The notes: generated by a model from the letters alone, not told the origin. 64,000 bases of DNA from Nocardia uniformis NBRC 13702 (GCF_001613345.1 NZ_BDCE01000036.1:22688-86687); one strand, 5' to 3'. Positions 27,006 to 36,235 are shown, counted from the stretch's first letter. Made by a program: numbers and translations.

Positions 27006-28181
27006 TCAGCCCACATTGACCCCCGCGCGCAACCGCCGGATACCCTCCGCCATGGTCTCGTCGCGCTTGCAGAAGGCGAAGCGCACCAGGTGATTCCAGG
27101 ACGCCTTGTCATCGGCGAAGACGCTCACCGGGACGGCCGCGACGCCAAGGCGCGCCGGAAGTTCCCGGCAGAAGGCCAGACCGTCGGTCACACCGAGCGG
27201 GGTGATATCGGCGCAGACGAAATAGGTTCCGTCACTGCGCTTCACACCGAAGCCCGCCTCGGCCAGAGCCGCGGAGAGCCGGAGTCGCTTATCCGCGAGG
27301 GTGTCTCGCAATGCCGCCACCCACTGCTGCTCGTGCCGGATGGCGTGCGCGACGGCGGGCTGGAAGGGCCCGCCGCCGACGAAGGTGAGGAACTGTTTGG
27401 CGGCCAGCACCGCGTCGAGCAGCGGCGCGGGGGCGCAGGCCCAGCCGATCTTCCAGCCGGTAACGCTGAAAGTCTTGGCGGCGCTGGAGATTACGACGGT
27501 CCGCTCGAACATGCCGGGCAGGGTGGACAGGCTGATGTGCTCGTGCCCGTCGAAGGCGAGATGCTCGTACGCCTCGTCCGCCATCACAATGAGGTCGTGT
27601 TCGATGGCGAGTTCGGCAATGGCGGTGAGGTCGTCGCGGTCCAGCACCGTGCCGGTGGGGTTGTGCGGTGAATTCACCAGCAGCATGCGGGTATCGGGGG
27701 TGATGGCGGCGCGCAGACTGTCCAGATCGAGCGCGAAACCGTCGCCGTCGGGTACCAGCCGGGCGGTGCGCCGACGCGCCCCCGCGAGCGCGACGGCGGC
27801 GGCATAGGAGTCGTAGTACGGCTCGATGAGCGCCACCTCCTGCCCGGGTTCGACCAGGCCGAGAATGGTCGCGGCAATGGCTTCGGTGGCTCCGACGGTG
27901 ACCAGGACCTGGCTGTCCGGGTCATAGGCGGTGCCGTAGCGGCGAACGCGATCGGCGGCGATGGCCTGGCGCAGCGCCGGGACGCCGCGGCCGGGCGGGT
28001 ACTGGTTGAAACCGTCCGCAATGGCCTGCCGGGCCACCTCCAGCATGCCCGCGGGCCCGTCGCTGTCCGGGAAGCCCTGTCCGAGATTGACAGCGCCGTG
28101 CTGGACGGCGAGTTCGGTCATCTCGGCGAAGATCGTCGACGCGAAGGGGCGCAGGCGTTCGACGGTGGGTGTCAACGGCAT
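27006..28181 (-). CDS. dapC: Class I aminotransferase, N-succinyl-DAP type
   Basis: 391-residue PLP enzyme of fold type I. The N-terminal LRPFASTIFAEM and NLGQGFPDSDGP segments match Rv0858c, the mycobacterial N-succinyldiaminopimelate aminotransferase of the lysine/meso-DAP pathway. Other family marks are NSPHNPTG and SSAAKTFSVTGWKIGWA, where the first Lys forms the Schiff base. The ATG at 28181 begins MPLTPTVERLRP; upstream codons do not fit the family. The Rv0858c-like position in this syntenic block supports the name, though KAT-like activities are hard to exclude from sequence. Confidence 0.85.
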   Translation of the reverse strand: MPLTPTVERLRPFASTIFAEMTELAVQHGAVNLGQGFPDSDGPAGMLEVARQAIADGFNQYPPGRGVPALRQAIAADRVRRYGTAYDPDSQVLVTVGATEAIAATILGLVEPGQEVALIEPYYDSYAAAVALAGARRRTARLVPDGDGFALDLDSLRAAITPDTRMLLVNSPHNPTGTVLDRDDLTAIAELAIEHDLIVMADEAYEHLAFDGHEHISLSTLPGMFERTVVISSAAKTFSVTGWKIGWACAPAPLLDAVLAAKQFLTFVGGGPFQPAVAHAIRHEQQWVAALRDTLADKRLRLSAALAEAGFGVKRSDGTYFVCADITPLGVTDGLAFCRELPARLGVAAVPVSVFADDKASWNHLVRFAFCKRDETMAEGIRRLRAGVNVG

Positions 28182-28354
28182 GTCCGGAGGGTAGCCCACC
28201 GGGACAAATGGTTGCGATTCAATAGCGAACACCTATGTTTCACTTTTGAATTACCTTGCCTACCAGCGCGATTGTGCAATGACCCAAAGGCCGCTAGCCT
28301 CCCCGTGTTCCACTTCACATCCACCCCTGGTGGACTATCGAAAGAGGGCGCACC

Positions 28355-28624
28355 ATGGCCTCCTTCATCGACCTGCTCCTACACCCGATAGCGGTCGTCG
28401 ACTTCGCGGATCAGATCGCGAACCAGCTGATCGGCTGGGGCACCGGATCCACGACCCCGGACGTCAGTGCCGGTTCCAGCTTCCCGCCATCGGGTTCGGG
28501 CGGCGGCAATTCCGGTTCCGGCACCGGTTCCGGAATCGGCAATTGCACGCCGACCGGATCGGTCAGCCTCTCCGGCGGTATGGAATGCGAGTCCGGTTCC
28601 GGGGTGAGCACGCCACCCAACTGA
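28355..28624 (+). CDS. Small Ser/Gly-rich hypothetical protein
   Basis: 89 residues. A hydrophobic N-terminal helix (MASFIDLLLHPIAVVDFADQ) is followed by a Ser/Gly/Thr/Pro-rich, probably disordered tail with two cysteines. GAAAGAGGG lies five bases before the ATG, which supports expression. No family recognised. A weak or missing signal peptide makes its location uncertain. Confidence 0.5.
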   Translation: MASFIDLLLHPIAVVDFADQIANQLIGWGTGSTTPDVSAGSSFPPSGSGGGNSGSGTGSGIGNCTPTGSVSLSGGMECESGSGVSTPPN

Positions 28625-28749
28625 TGACATCCGGTGTGCGGCAGGAACTGTCGGGGGTATGCCGCCCACCATGAGGGATGCGCACTCGGCGCGGTCGCGA
28701 TCTTCGTGGCCGCGCCGTTCGCGCGACGGGTAGAGCCCGTTCGAAAACC

Positions 28750-29676
28750 TCAGTGCGTCAACCGGATACCGGTCAGCTTGGCCGGATTCGCCAGATCGTA
28801 GATCCCCCAGACCTTCCCGTCCCGCACGGTGAAGCCGTACACCCGGCGCGGATTCCCCGAATGATCATCGCCCGGTTCCCGCCCGTGCACGAGAATCCCC
28901 AATTGCCCATTGACCAGTACGGGTTCGAAAACACCCGCCTGCATACTGGCGGGATCGCCGAAGCCGAACTTGCGTCGCAGCCCCAGGAAGAACCGGGCCA
29001 CCTTGCCCCGGCCCGCCACCACATTGATGGCGGTGGCGGTGGTGCCGCCCGCATCGCCGACGGTGCGCGCGTCCGGATGCAGTGCCGCCACCACCCGGTT
29101 CAGATCACCGGAGTAGAGCGCCTCGATGAGGTGCTGTACCGCGACCGCGTGCACCGGGTCGGCCACCGGTTCCGGACTGCGGGCCAAGGTTTTTCGCGCC
29201 CGTGTCGCCAGCTGCCGGGCCGCATCGGTGGAAATGCCGAGGATCGCGCCGATCTCATCGAAAGGGACGCTGAATCCGTCGTGCAGCACGAAGGCCACCC
29301 GCTGCGGTGGGGTGAGGGTGTCCAGCACGATCATGGCCGCGAAGCGCGCATCCTGTTTGCGGACCACCGCCGCCAGCGGATCCGGGGTGCTCGACGGAGT
29401 CGGCCCGGTCACCACGGGTTCCGGAAGCCACTGCCCCACATAGGTTTCCCGCCGTGCGGCGGCACTGCGCAACCGGTCCAGGCAGATCCGGCCGACCACG
29501 GTGGTGAGCCAGGCGCGCAGATCCTCGATCTCGTATTGCGGTGCGGTAGCCAGGCGTAACCAGCTCTCCTGCACCGCGTCCTCGGCGTCGCTGACACTGC
29601 CCGTCAACCGGTAGGCCACCGAGAGCAGATGCGGCCGATGAGATTCGAACAAGTCGGCGAGAAGAGCGGCAACCAT
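28750..29676 (-). CDS. SigJ-like ECF sigma factor
   Basis: 308 residues. Sigma region 2 is near residues 5-70 (LADLFESHRPHLLSVAYRLTGSVSDAEDAVQESWLRL) and region 4 near 125-180 (LTPPQRVAFVLHDGFSVPFDEIGAILGISTDAARQLATRAR). A C-terminal SnoaL-like domain of about 120 residues (ALHPDARTVGDAGG...VYGFTVRDGKVWGIYD) follows. This build is the SigJ/ECF41 type, in which the fused domain controls activity in place of an anti-sigma factor. The ATG at 29676 begins at VAALLADLFESH; upstream codons are unlikely. No COE or carboxymuconolactone partner gene is adjacent. Divergent from the GNAT gene. Confidence 0.88.
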   Translation of the reverse strand: MVAALLADLFESHRPHLLSVAYRLTGSVSDAEDAVQESWLRLATAPQYEIEDLRAWLTTVVGRICLDRLRSAAARRETYVGQWLPEPVVTGPTPSSTPDPLAAVVRKQDARFAAMIVLDTLTPPQRVAFVLHDGFSVPFDEIGAILGISTDAARQLATRARKTLARSPEPVADPVHAVAVQHLIEALYSGDLNRVVAALHPDARTVGDAGGTTATAINVVAGRGKVARFFLGLRRKFGFGDPASMQAGVFEPVLVNGQLGILVHGREPGDDHSGNPRRVYGFTVRDGKVWGIYDLANPAKLTGIRLTH

Positions 29677-29774
29677 CAGGAAGATGCTACGGAGCTGCCG
29701 CGACCCGCCCGCCGCGACCCTACCCACAACGGATATCCACTCGCGTATTCCCGAATCCGTGCCAGCATGACCCG

Positions 29775-30356
29775 ATGGACCCGAGCACCCTGTCGAACGG
29801 AACGGTCTGGCTGTCGCCACCGACGGTGCACGATATCGACACCATTACCGCCTGCTGCCAGGAACCTTCCCTCGGCCGCTGGACAACCATGCCCGTCCCG
29901 TATCACCGCGAACACGCGGAAGCGTTCATTACCGATATCGTCATCCCGGGCTGGGCCGCCCACAGACCGACCTGGGCCCTACGCCCCAGCGCCGATGGAC
30001 CGGTCATCGGCATGATCGGCCTGAATCCGTACCGCGGCCCCGCCGACGAAGGCGCCGAAATCGGCTTCTGGCTCAGCCCGGCCGCCCGTGGTCGCGGCCT
30101 CATGACCCAGGCCGTCGACCTCGTCTGCACCACCGGATTCGCCCCCGACGCCTTCGGTTTCGGCCGCATCGAATGGCGCGCGATCGTCGGCAACCTCGCC
30201 TCCGCCGCCGTAGCCAGTCGCGCTGGTTTCCACTACGAGGGCCTGCTGCGCGGCGGCATGATTCAGCGCGGCGTCCGCCACGACACCTGGGTCGCCTCCC
30301 GGCTCCCCACCGACCCGCCCGGTCCGGCAACCGACTGGCCCGCGGAATTCCCCTGA
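29775..30356 (+). CDS. RimJ/RimL-type GNAT acetyltransferase
   Basis: 193 residues with the GNAT fold of the RimJ/RimL subgroup: a VIGMIGLNPYRGPADEGAEIGFWLSPAARGRGLMTQA core (acetyl-CoA loop at RGRGLM) and a final NLASAAVASRAGFHYEGLLRG motif. It probably acetylates a protein N-terminus or small molecule; the substrate is unknown. Divergent from the sigma factor gene across 98 bp. Confidence 0.87.
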   Translation: MDPSTLSNGTVWLSPPTVHDIDTITACCQEPSLGRWTTMPVPYHREHAEAFITDIVIPGWAAHRPTWALRPSADGPVIGMIGLNPYRGPADEGAEIGFWLSPAARGRGLMTQAVDLVCTTGFAPDAFGFGRIEWRAIVGNLASAAVASRAGFHYEGLLRGGMIQRGVRHDTWVASRLPTDPPGPATDWPAEFP

Positions 30357-30508
30357 CCGGTCCTCGTACGCGGTGCGCTGGCAGTGGCGGTTTCCGGAGG
30401 CCTTCGTCGCCCTGAGCGAAGTTGCCGGTGCTTCACACCGCCGCCCGGCAGCGGTGTGCCGATCCGACTCAATGCGGCTGACCGAAAGCCGCACGTGATG
30501 CGTCTCCT

Positions 30509-30602
30509 CGTCATTCCGGCGTGTTTGTGGCCGGAATCCACGCCCGAGAAGCCTCGCTACACCGTGTGGATCCCGGCCGAGAAACGCGTCCGGGGTGACA
30601 GG
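30509..30602. repeat. REP-like palindromic repeat, copy 6
   Basis: Complete left arm (CGTCATTCCGGCGTGTTTGTGG) and a diverged right arm (GTGTGGATCCCGGCCGAGAA to GGGGTGACAGG). Lies in the 332-bp spacer after the GNAT gene, which holds nothing else I can identify. Confidence 0.8.
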
Positions 30603-30688
30603 ACGTCCAGTCCCGGAACGTCAACGCAACCCAACCGACCGGTCGCGTGTAGCCGAATTGTCGGTCCCGCACTCGTAGGCTTGGGGAT

Positions 30689-31684
30689 ATGACGCTCGAG
30701 GAGATCGCGGGCGAGCTGTATGGCGTCGCTCCGGCCGGGTTCGTCGCGGCGCGCGACGAGTGGGTGCGGCGGGCGCGGGCGGATGGGGATCGGGAGCTGG
30801 CGGCGGCGATCGGGAAGTTGCGGCGGCCGACCGTGGCGGCGTGGGCGGTGAATCTGCTGGTCAGGCAGGCCCACGAGGAGGTGGGCGCGCTGCTGGAGCT
30901 GGGGGATGCGCTACGCGACGCGCAGCGGCGACTGTCCGGGGATCGGTTGCGGACCCTGACTACCCAGCGACAGCAGGTGGTGAATGCGCTGACCCGGAAA
31001 GCCGGGGAGTTGGCACCCGACCACGGACAGCCACTCAGCGAAACGGTGCTGCGCGAGGTCGGTCAAACCCTGCATGCCGCCCTCGCCGACCCCGAAGTGG
31101 CCAACCAGGTCCGTGCCGGAACGCTCACCAGCGCCACCACCTACGAGGGCTTCGGCCCCGCCAGCCTGATGTCCGTCCCGGACCGACCCGCCACCCGGGG
31201 CAAGTCCAGCGCACGCGATAGGGCCTCCGCGCACGCCACCGCCGCCGGAGCGGATACGACTGCGGTGGGTGCCGACGCGGCGGCCGACGAATCCGACGCC
31301 GCCGCGCCGACTTCCACCAGCCGGTCCGCGCGTCGTGACGCCCGAACCACGAAATCGCGGTCGCGGACAAGCGAATCCGCTGACCGGCCCGACCCACAGG
31401 CGCAGACCCGGCAGGAGCTGACCGAGGCCCTCGAAGCTCTGCAATCAGCCCGCGCGGCCCGCGATTCCGCCCGCTCCGAACACGACCGAACCACCTCTGA
31501 CCTGGCCACCATCGAGGCGCGCATCTCCGCCCTCCGTGAGGACCTCTCGCACGCCGAGACCGAACGCCGCTTCACCGTCGCCGCCAACCGCACCGCCAAC
31601 GAAGCCCTCACCAAGGCCCAACGCCACCTCGACCACGTCGAACGCTGGGCCGAGAAGGTCCGAACCCGGCTCTCCCCCAGCTGA
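30689..31684 (+). CDS. Coiled-coil hypothetical protein
   Basis: 331 residues in three parts. The N-terminal 150 residues are helical and conserved-looking (LEEIAGELYGVAPAGFVAARDEWVRRARADGDRELA...RPTVAAWAVNLLVR). A Ser/Ala/Asp-rich linker spans about 160-235. The C-terminal coiled coil (about 236-325) is rich in Arg, Ala and Glu. The build resembles actinobacterial proteins of unknown function that I remember only by this N-terminal pattern. No membrane segment. Function unknown. Confidence 0.75.
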   Translation: MTLEEIAGELYGVAPAGFVAARDEWVRRARADGDRELAAAIGKLRRPTVAAWAVNLLVRQAHEEVGALLELGDALRDAQRRLSGDRLRTLTTQRQQVVNALTRKAGELAPDHGQPLSETVLREVGQTLHAALADPEVANQVRAGTLTSATTYEGFGPASLMSVPDRPATRGKSSARDRASAHATAAGADTTAVGADAAADESDAAAPTSTSRSARRDARTTKSRSRTSESADRPDPQAQTRQELTEALEALQSARAARDSARSEHDRTTSDLATIEARISALREDLSHAETERRFTVAANRTANEALTKAQRHLDHVERWAEKVRTRLSPS

Positions 31685-32030
31685 TCCCAGCTATCCACAA
31701 CCATCCACAGCTGACCCGGATGCACAACCATCCACAGCCGCCCCATGGCATCCACCGTCACCATGCCGCCACCCCGTCGGTCGGGGATGGCGGGAGAGCT
31801 GCGCACCATGGCGACGAGAGGCACCGCCGACCAACCTGAAAGCGCGCCGCGTCCGGAGATCGAGACTCCGCCCTGGGGCAGCGGGCTGAGCGGGTGGCCG
31901 GAGTTGCCGTACGTCTCGTGACCGATCCACCCCGTCATCCCGGCGAGGAGAGTCACCGCTCAGGAATTATGACCGGGCGCTGAGTGCCGAACCAACGCTG
32001 TTCGAAGAGCCTCGGGCGTAGATTTCGAAT
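31685..32030. other. Spacer with DnaA-box-like repeats
   Basis: 346 bp without a gene. CTATCCACA (31691), CCATCCACA (31701) and CCATCCACA (31728) match the DnaA box TTATCCACA at eight or seven of nine positions, and the last two are part of a CACAACCATCCACAGC direct repeat. A REP left-tip fragment (CCGTCATCCCGGCG) is near 31933. No origin-like AT-rich stretch is present. Confidence 0.4.
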
Positions 32031-32564
32031 ATGGCGACTGAGGCGCGCTTCGACTGGATCGTCGAGACCATGGACATTCGGAGTGGGGACCGGATACTGG
32101 AGATCGGGCCGGGGTCCAGTCCGTCGGTGCGATATCTGGCCGCCCCGCTGGAAAGCGGCCATGTGATTGCCATCGATCGCTCGGCAACAGCCATCGCGCG
32201 ATCGACCGAAAAGCATGCCGCGCTGATCGATTCGGGCCGGGTGCGATTGGTGGAGGCCGCATTGGAGCAGGTCCTTCCGGAGGATGTGCTCGACGACGGT
32301 CGGCGCTTCGACAAAATCCTCGCGGTCAATGTGAATCTCTTCTGGACCCGCCGCCCCACCACCGAACTCGCCCGCATCCGCGACGTACTCGCCCCGACCG
32401 GAACCCTGTACCTGGTCTACGGCTACGGCGACCCCGCCGACCACACCTCGGCCAGCCCGAAACCCTTGCCGGGCAAGCTCGCCGAATATCTGCGGGAGTC
32501 CGGCTTCGATACCGAAACCCGCTCCTGCGGCGACCTTCTCTGCATTACGGCCACCCCCGCCTGA
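32031..32564 (+). CDS. SAM-dependent methyltransferase
   Basis: 177-residue class I methyltransferase. Motif I is ILEIGPGSSPSVRYLA near residue 25, followed by the acidic ribose contact (VIAIDRS) and later strands (FDKILAVNVNLFW; LAPTGTLYLVYGY). Short, without an extra substrate domain. The target is unknown. It stands alone and converges on the DAHP synthase gene. Confidence 0.85.
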   Translation: MATEARFDWIVETMDIRSGDRILEIGPGSSPSVRYLAAPLESGHVIAIDRSATAIARSTEKHAALIDSGRVRLVEAALEQVLPEDVLDDGRRFDKILAVNVNLFWTRRPTTELARIRDVLAPTGTLYLVYGYGDPADHTSASPKPLPGKLAEYLRESGFDTETRSCGDLLCITATPA

Positions 32565-32725
32565 CTCCGGCGTTGCTCGACCCCGCAGACGACTTCGCGC
32601 ACGTTCCCCCACCGCATCATGCGACGAGCGGAGTGGAAACGTGCGCGAAGTCGATCGGCGAATTCATCCACAGCTGTGCACAGGTGTGCATGAATCACGC
32701 GGGACCGCTTGTGCGAGTACCGGTC

Positions 32726-33820
32726 TCAGGCGCAGGTACGGCGCTCGGCAACCGCCGCCGCCAGGCGCTCCAGCTGTACGGCGGTGGTATCCCAGTCGAG
32801 GCAGGCATCGGTGATGGACTGCCCGTACGCCAGGTCGTCGGACCGCCCGAGGGTCAGGTCCTGGCGGCCCGCGACAATGAAGCTCTCCATCATGAGACCG
32901 ACAGTGTGGGTCTCGCCGCCCGCGATGCGCTCGGCGATATCGGTGACGACATCGACCTGCTTGTTGTGGTCCTTCTTGCTATTGCCGTGGCTGGCGTCGA
33001 CCACGATTCGCTCCGGCAGCGAAGCCTTTTCCAGGCGCAGGCAGGCTTCGGCGACGGAGGCGGCGTCGAAGTTGGTGCCATTGGTGCCGCCGCGCAGAAT
33101 GACGTGGCAGTCCGGGTTGCCCGCGGTGCGAATCAGCGCGGAGCGGCCCTCGAGATCGGTGCCGGGGAAGACGTGGCTGGCGGCGGCGGCGCGCACACCG
33201 TCCACGGCGACCTGCACATCACCGTCGGTGCCGTTCTTGATGCCGACCGGCATGGACAGCGCGCTGGACAGCTGGCGGTGTACCTGGCTGGCGGCGGTCC
33301 GCGCGCCGATCGCACCGTAGGACACCAGGTCCGCGATGTACTGCGGGGTAATGGGGTCGAGGAATTCACAGGCCACCGGCAGACCCAGGGCGGTGATATC
33401 CACCAGCAACTGCCGTCCCAGATCCAGGCCGGTATTGATATCGAAGCTGCCATCCAGGTGCGGGTCGTTGATGAGGCCCTTCCAACCCAGCGTGGTGCGC
33501 GGCTTCTCGAAGTAGACCCGCATCACGATATGCAGCCGGTCCCCGAGTTCATCGGCCTTGGCCGCCAACCGGCGGGCGTAGTCGAGCGCGGCCCCGGTGT
33601 CGTGCACCGAACACGGGCCGACAATCACCATGAGACGGTCGTCGGCACCATTGAGGACGTCGACGGTGGCCTTGCGGCCCGCGCGCACGGTATCGGCGAG
33701 CGCATCGTCAATGGGGTGGGCGCGACGGACCTCGGCGGGCGAGCGCAGCGGGCTCACGCTGAGGGTGCGCTGATCGTCCAGATCGGCATGCCTGGAATCG
33801 ATGGCGGCGGCGAGGGTCAT
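32726..33820 (-). CDS. aroG: DAHP synthase, class I (aroG/aroF type)
   Basis: 364 residues. Catalyses the first step of aromatic amino-acid synthesis, joining phosphoenolpyruvate and erythrose 4-phosphate. Class I marks are MVIVGPCSVHD near residue 65, YFEKPRTTLGWKGLINDP, CEFLDP, GARTAASQVHR, KNGTDG and VVDASHGNSKKDHNKQ. This is the short class, unlike the class II enzyme of M. tuberculosis. GAAAAGGAA lies before the ATG at 33820. A 160-bp leader carries a small aromatic-rich peptide and a hairpin, indicating attenuation by aromatic amino acids. Confidence 0.95.
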   Translation of the reverse strand: MTLAAAIDSRHADLDDQRTLSVSPLRSPAEVRRAHPIDDALADTVRAGRKATVDVLNGADDRLMVIVGPCSVHDTGAALDYARRLAAKADELGDRLHIVMRVYFEKPRTTLGWKGLINDPHLDGSFDINTGLDLGRQLLVDITALGLPVACEFLDPITPQYIADLVSYGAIGARTAASQVHRQLSSALSMPVGIKNGTDGDVQVAVDGVRAAAASHVFPGTDLEGRSALIRTAGNPDCHVILRGGTNGTNFDAASVAEACLRLEKASLPERIVVDASHGNSKKDHNKQVDVVTDIAERIAGGETHTVGLMMESFIVAGRQDLTLGRSDDLAYGQSITDACLDWDTTAVQLERLAAAVAERRTCA

Positions 33821-33875
33821 GATCGTGGGTTCCTTTTCTCAGGCCGACCCACGGGAGATTCGCGGAAAATCCTCG

Positions 33876-33899
33876 GAGCCGGTCTGTATCTTCCGGCTC
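33876..33899 (-). terminator. Leader hairpin (attenuator) before aroG
   Basis: On the minus strand GAGCCGG and CCGGCTC form a 7-bp stem around a 10-base loop, followed closely by GGATTTTCC. It lies 14 bases after the leader-peptide stop and 56 bases before aroG. The leader's own AGCCGG (in the CAGCCGGCC segment) could pair with the 3' arm instead, which gives a simple switch. Confidence 0.6.
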
Positions 33900-33912
33900 G
33901 GGGTGGAGGAGG

Positions 33913-33981
33913 TCAGCGCGCGGTCACGCCGCTCGGCCCACCCGGGGCCGGCTGGCTAAACCAGAAATACACGCGCTGCAT
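33913..33981 (-). CDS. Aromatic leader peptide of aroG
   Basis: A 22-codon frame, MQRVYFWFSQPAPGGPSGVT ending Ala-Arg and stop. Residues 5-8 are Tyr-Phe-Trp-Phe, one run containing all three aromatic amino acids in front of the enzyme that commits carbon to them. Together with the hairpin that follows this is the classic layout of a translation-coupled attenuator: a ribosome stalled at these codons would change leader folding. No strong ribosome site is visible. Attenuators before DAHP synthase genes have been proposed in other actinobacteria. Confidence 0.75.
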   Translation of the reverse strand: MQRVYFWFSQPAPGGPSGVTAR

Positions 33982-34183
33982 GGCGGCGACAGTACCAGAA
34001 GAGACAGAAAATGCGTGTGTTGGCTACCACAGTGCGCGTCTCATAGTATGGGATGAGCTTTCGCGCCTCGGGATATGCGAAGTGACAACTGGTTTGTCGA
34101 GGTTGTAGCCATCTGATCAGAACAGCCCGTCATCGCGAGGATGACCGGGCGACATCGCGCTCACCGGGTGCGCCCAAGACCGG

Positions 34184-34214
34184 AGCCCGGTGCGGAACGG
34201 TTCCGTACCGGGCT
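34184..34214 (-). terminator. Terminator after the AhpD-like gene
   Basis: 14-bp stem AGCCCGGTGCGGAA / TTCCGTACCGGGCT with one G-T mismatch and a 3-base loop, 11 bp past the stop of the minus-strand gene at 34226. Confidence 0.82.
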
Positions 34215-34225
34215 TCGGCTGATCG

Positions 34226-34699
34226 TCAGCTCCACTGGCCGGGCATGTAGTCCCCGCCGACATTGCCCGCCAGCACGTTGAGCCGGTTCCAGGCGTTGAT
34301 ATTCGCGATGAGGGAGATCAGCGCGCCGATCTGGTTCTCGTCGTAGTGCTTGCGCACCAGCGCCCAGGTTTCGTCGGTCACGCGATTGTGCGGATCGGAG
34401 AGGCGGGTGCCCTCCTCGGTGAGCGCCAGCGCGGCCCGCTCGGCCTCGGTGAATACCGTGGATTCGCGCCAGGCTGCGACCATGGCCAGCCGCACCGGGG
34501 TCTCACCGGCGTGCGCGGCGTCCTTGGTGTGCATATCGAGGCACAGTCCGCAGCCGTTGATCTGGGAGGCGAGAATCTTCACCAGCTCCTGGGTGGCCTT
34601 GGGCAGTTCGGAATCCTCGGCGACGCGGCCCGCGGTTATGAGTCGCTTGACGAACTTGCTGGCGATGTCATTGGCGAAGAGGCTGAAACGCGGTTCCAT
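34226..34699 (-). CDS. AhpD-like carboxymuconolactone decarboxylase family protein
   Basis: 157 residues, all helical. The CxxC redox motif (QINGCGLCLDMHTKDA near residue 55) with a nearby His is the AhpD-type peroxidase/disulfide site, and the region around it (RLAMVAAWRES..FTEAERAALALTE) is typical of the family. It may reduce peroxides or an organic disulfide. AAAGGA lies seven bases before the ATG at 34699, so nine upstream codons are dropped. It follows the FAD-oxidoreductase gene by 97 bp in the same direction, probably one operon. Confidence 0.87.
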   Translation of the reverse strand: MEPRFSLFANDIASKFVKRLITAGRVAEDSELPKATQELVKILASQINGCGLCLDMHTKDAAHAGETPVRLAMVAAWRESTVFTEAERAALALTEEGTRLSDPHNRVTDETWALVRKHYDENQIGALISLIANINAWNRLNVLAGNVGGDYMPGQWS

Positions 34700-34796
34700 G
34701 ATCAGGTCCTTTGCTCTTGTTTTCATGGGCTCTACCAGGACGACGACGTGGGTCGCCGGGGTGTGACATCCGGTTGCGTGAACCGGGCCGCGCGGA

Positions 34797-36104
34797 CTAC
34801 CGCACCGGAAAGTTGGCGCGGATCACGTTGTGCTGGTCGCGGTTTCGCTTGAGATCGCGCAGCCGCGCCAGGGTGAGGTCGCCGAAGGCCGCCGCGGCGG
34901 TCTCGCCCGGGCTGAGGAAGGTGTAGGGCTTGCCGCCGCTGATGTGGTCACCGAGGGCGTCCACCACGGCCTGCCGCTTGGCGGCGACGGCGTCGCGCAC
35001 CTGCGGGATACCCAGGCCCAGCAGGTAGAGCAGGTACGGCTCGGCGACCGGACCACGGGCTCCACCGTCGGGACGGGCGGTGGCGAACGCGCCGCCGAGC
35101 CCGCGGACCTGGATATTCATCAGCGGCGCGACCGCGTCGTCGACCAGGATCTTCGTCACCTCGTCACCGAGATCGGTGAGCAGATCACCGCGCGACAGTG
35201 ACGGACTCGGGTCGGTGGGTTCGGCGGTAATGGCACCGATCTGCGCCGGGGTCAGCGCACCGCGCTTATCGCTCATGAGTCCGCCGAGCCGGTCGATGGC
35301 CGCCGTCGCATCACGACCCGCCTCGGCGGCGCCGAGGTAGGCGACGTCGAGGGCCACCATTTCCGGCGCGTTCGGGAACTGGAAGCGCTGGAACCATGCC
35401 GACAGCTCGACGGGTGCGTCGGTGGTGAGCTCCCGGAAGGTCTCCCACACCTCGGCGGCACGAGCGCCCGGGAACATGACCCGGCCGCCGTAGACGGAAG
35501 GCACCGGGAACAGGTCGAATTCGAGGCCGGTCACGATAGCGAAGTCGCCGCCGCCGCCGCGCAGCGCCCAGAACAGCTCCGGGTCGTTCTCGGCGGTGAC
35601 CCGGGCCGGGCGGCCATCGGCATCGACAATGTCGAAGGCGCGCACCGCATCCGAGGCCCAGCCGTATTTGCGGGTGAACCAACCGGCGCCGCCGCCGAGG
35701 GTGTAGCCGGTCACACCGACCACCGGGTTACTGCCCGCGAGGCCGGTAAGGCCGTGCGGCGCAGCGGCTTTCTGGATCTGCCCCCAAGCGACACCGGATC
35801 CGACCCGGGCGATACGTGCCGCGGCGTCGATCTCGACACCATCGAAACGATGGGTGCGCAGCAGGATCGCGCCGTCGATATCACCGGTCGCGCCGTGTCC
35901 GGTCGGCTGGGTCACCACCGGCACCCCGGCCTTGCGGGCCCGAGTGAGCACGGCAGCCACATCGTCGACGGCGGCGGCTTCCACCACCGCGCCGACCCGC
36001 TGGGTGATTGCCAGATTCCAGGGCTGGGCGGCCTGCTCGAACTCGGCGTCACCGGGGAGCAGCACTCGGCCGCGGACGGACTGGCGCAGATCGTTGAATG
36101 TCAT
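34797..36104 (-). CDS. FAD-binding oxidoreductase (BBE type)
   Basis: 435 residues of the PCMH/berberine-bridge oxidase family. The N-terminal FAD domain (about 35-205) shows QPTGHGATGDIDGAILL and the GLAGSNPVVGVTGYTLGGGAGWFTRKYG block typical of the family; the C-terminal BBE segment ends in ...RDQHNVIRANFPVR. The usual covalent-His motif (R-x-G-G-H) reads QPTGHG, with one possible His. Substrate unknown; secondary-metabolite or sugar oxidation is usual. AGGAAG lies before the ATG at 36104. The AhpD-like gene downstream could handle the hydrogen peroxide such oxidases release, which is an inference. Confidence 0.88.
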   Translation of the reverse strand: MTFNDLRQSVRGRVLLPGDAEFEQAAQPWNLAITQRVGAVVEAAAVDDVAAVLTRARKAGVPVVTQPTGHGATGDIDGAILLRTHRFDGVEIDAAARIARVGSGVAWGQIQKAAAPHGLTGLAGSNPVVGVTGYTLGGGAGWFTRKYGWASDAVRAFDIVDADGRPARVTAENDPELFWALRGGGGDFAIVTGLEFDLFPVPSVYGGRVMFPGARAAEVWETFRELTTDAPVELSAWFQRFQFPNAPEMVALDVAYLGAAEAGRDATAAIDRLGGLMSDKRGALTPAQIGAITAEPTDPSPSLSRGDLLTDLGDEVTKILVDDAVAPLMNIQVRGLGGAFATARPDGGARGPVAEPYLLYLLGLGIPQVRDAVAAKRQAVVDALGDHISGGKPYTFLSPGETAAAAFGDLTLARLRDLKRNRDQHNVIRANFPVR

Positions 36105-36235
36105 TGTGCTTCCTGCCTCTAGGAACTCATCGCGTTTGTCGCGTTCATAGAGTCGACGAGGCAGGCAGCTCGGCTGTGACACGCACCGACGAGTGACGCT
36201 GATCACTCACCTCCGGTGCGTGCCGAATATTCGCC

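Noticed and set aside
32573..34108. 511-codon plus-strand frame over aroG
   Set aside because: Antisense of the DAHP synthase, whose motifs are intact on the minus strand.
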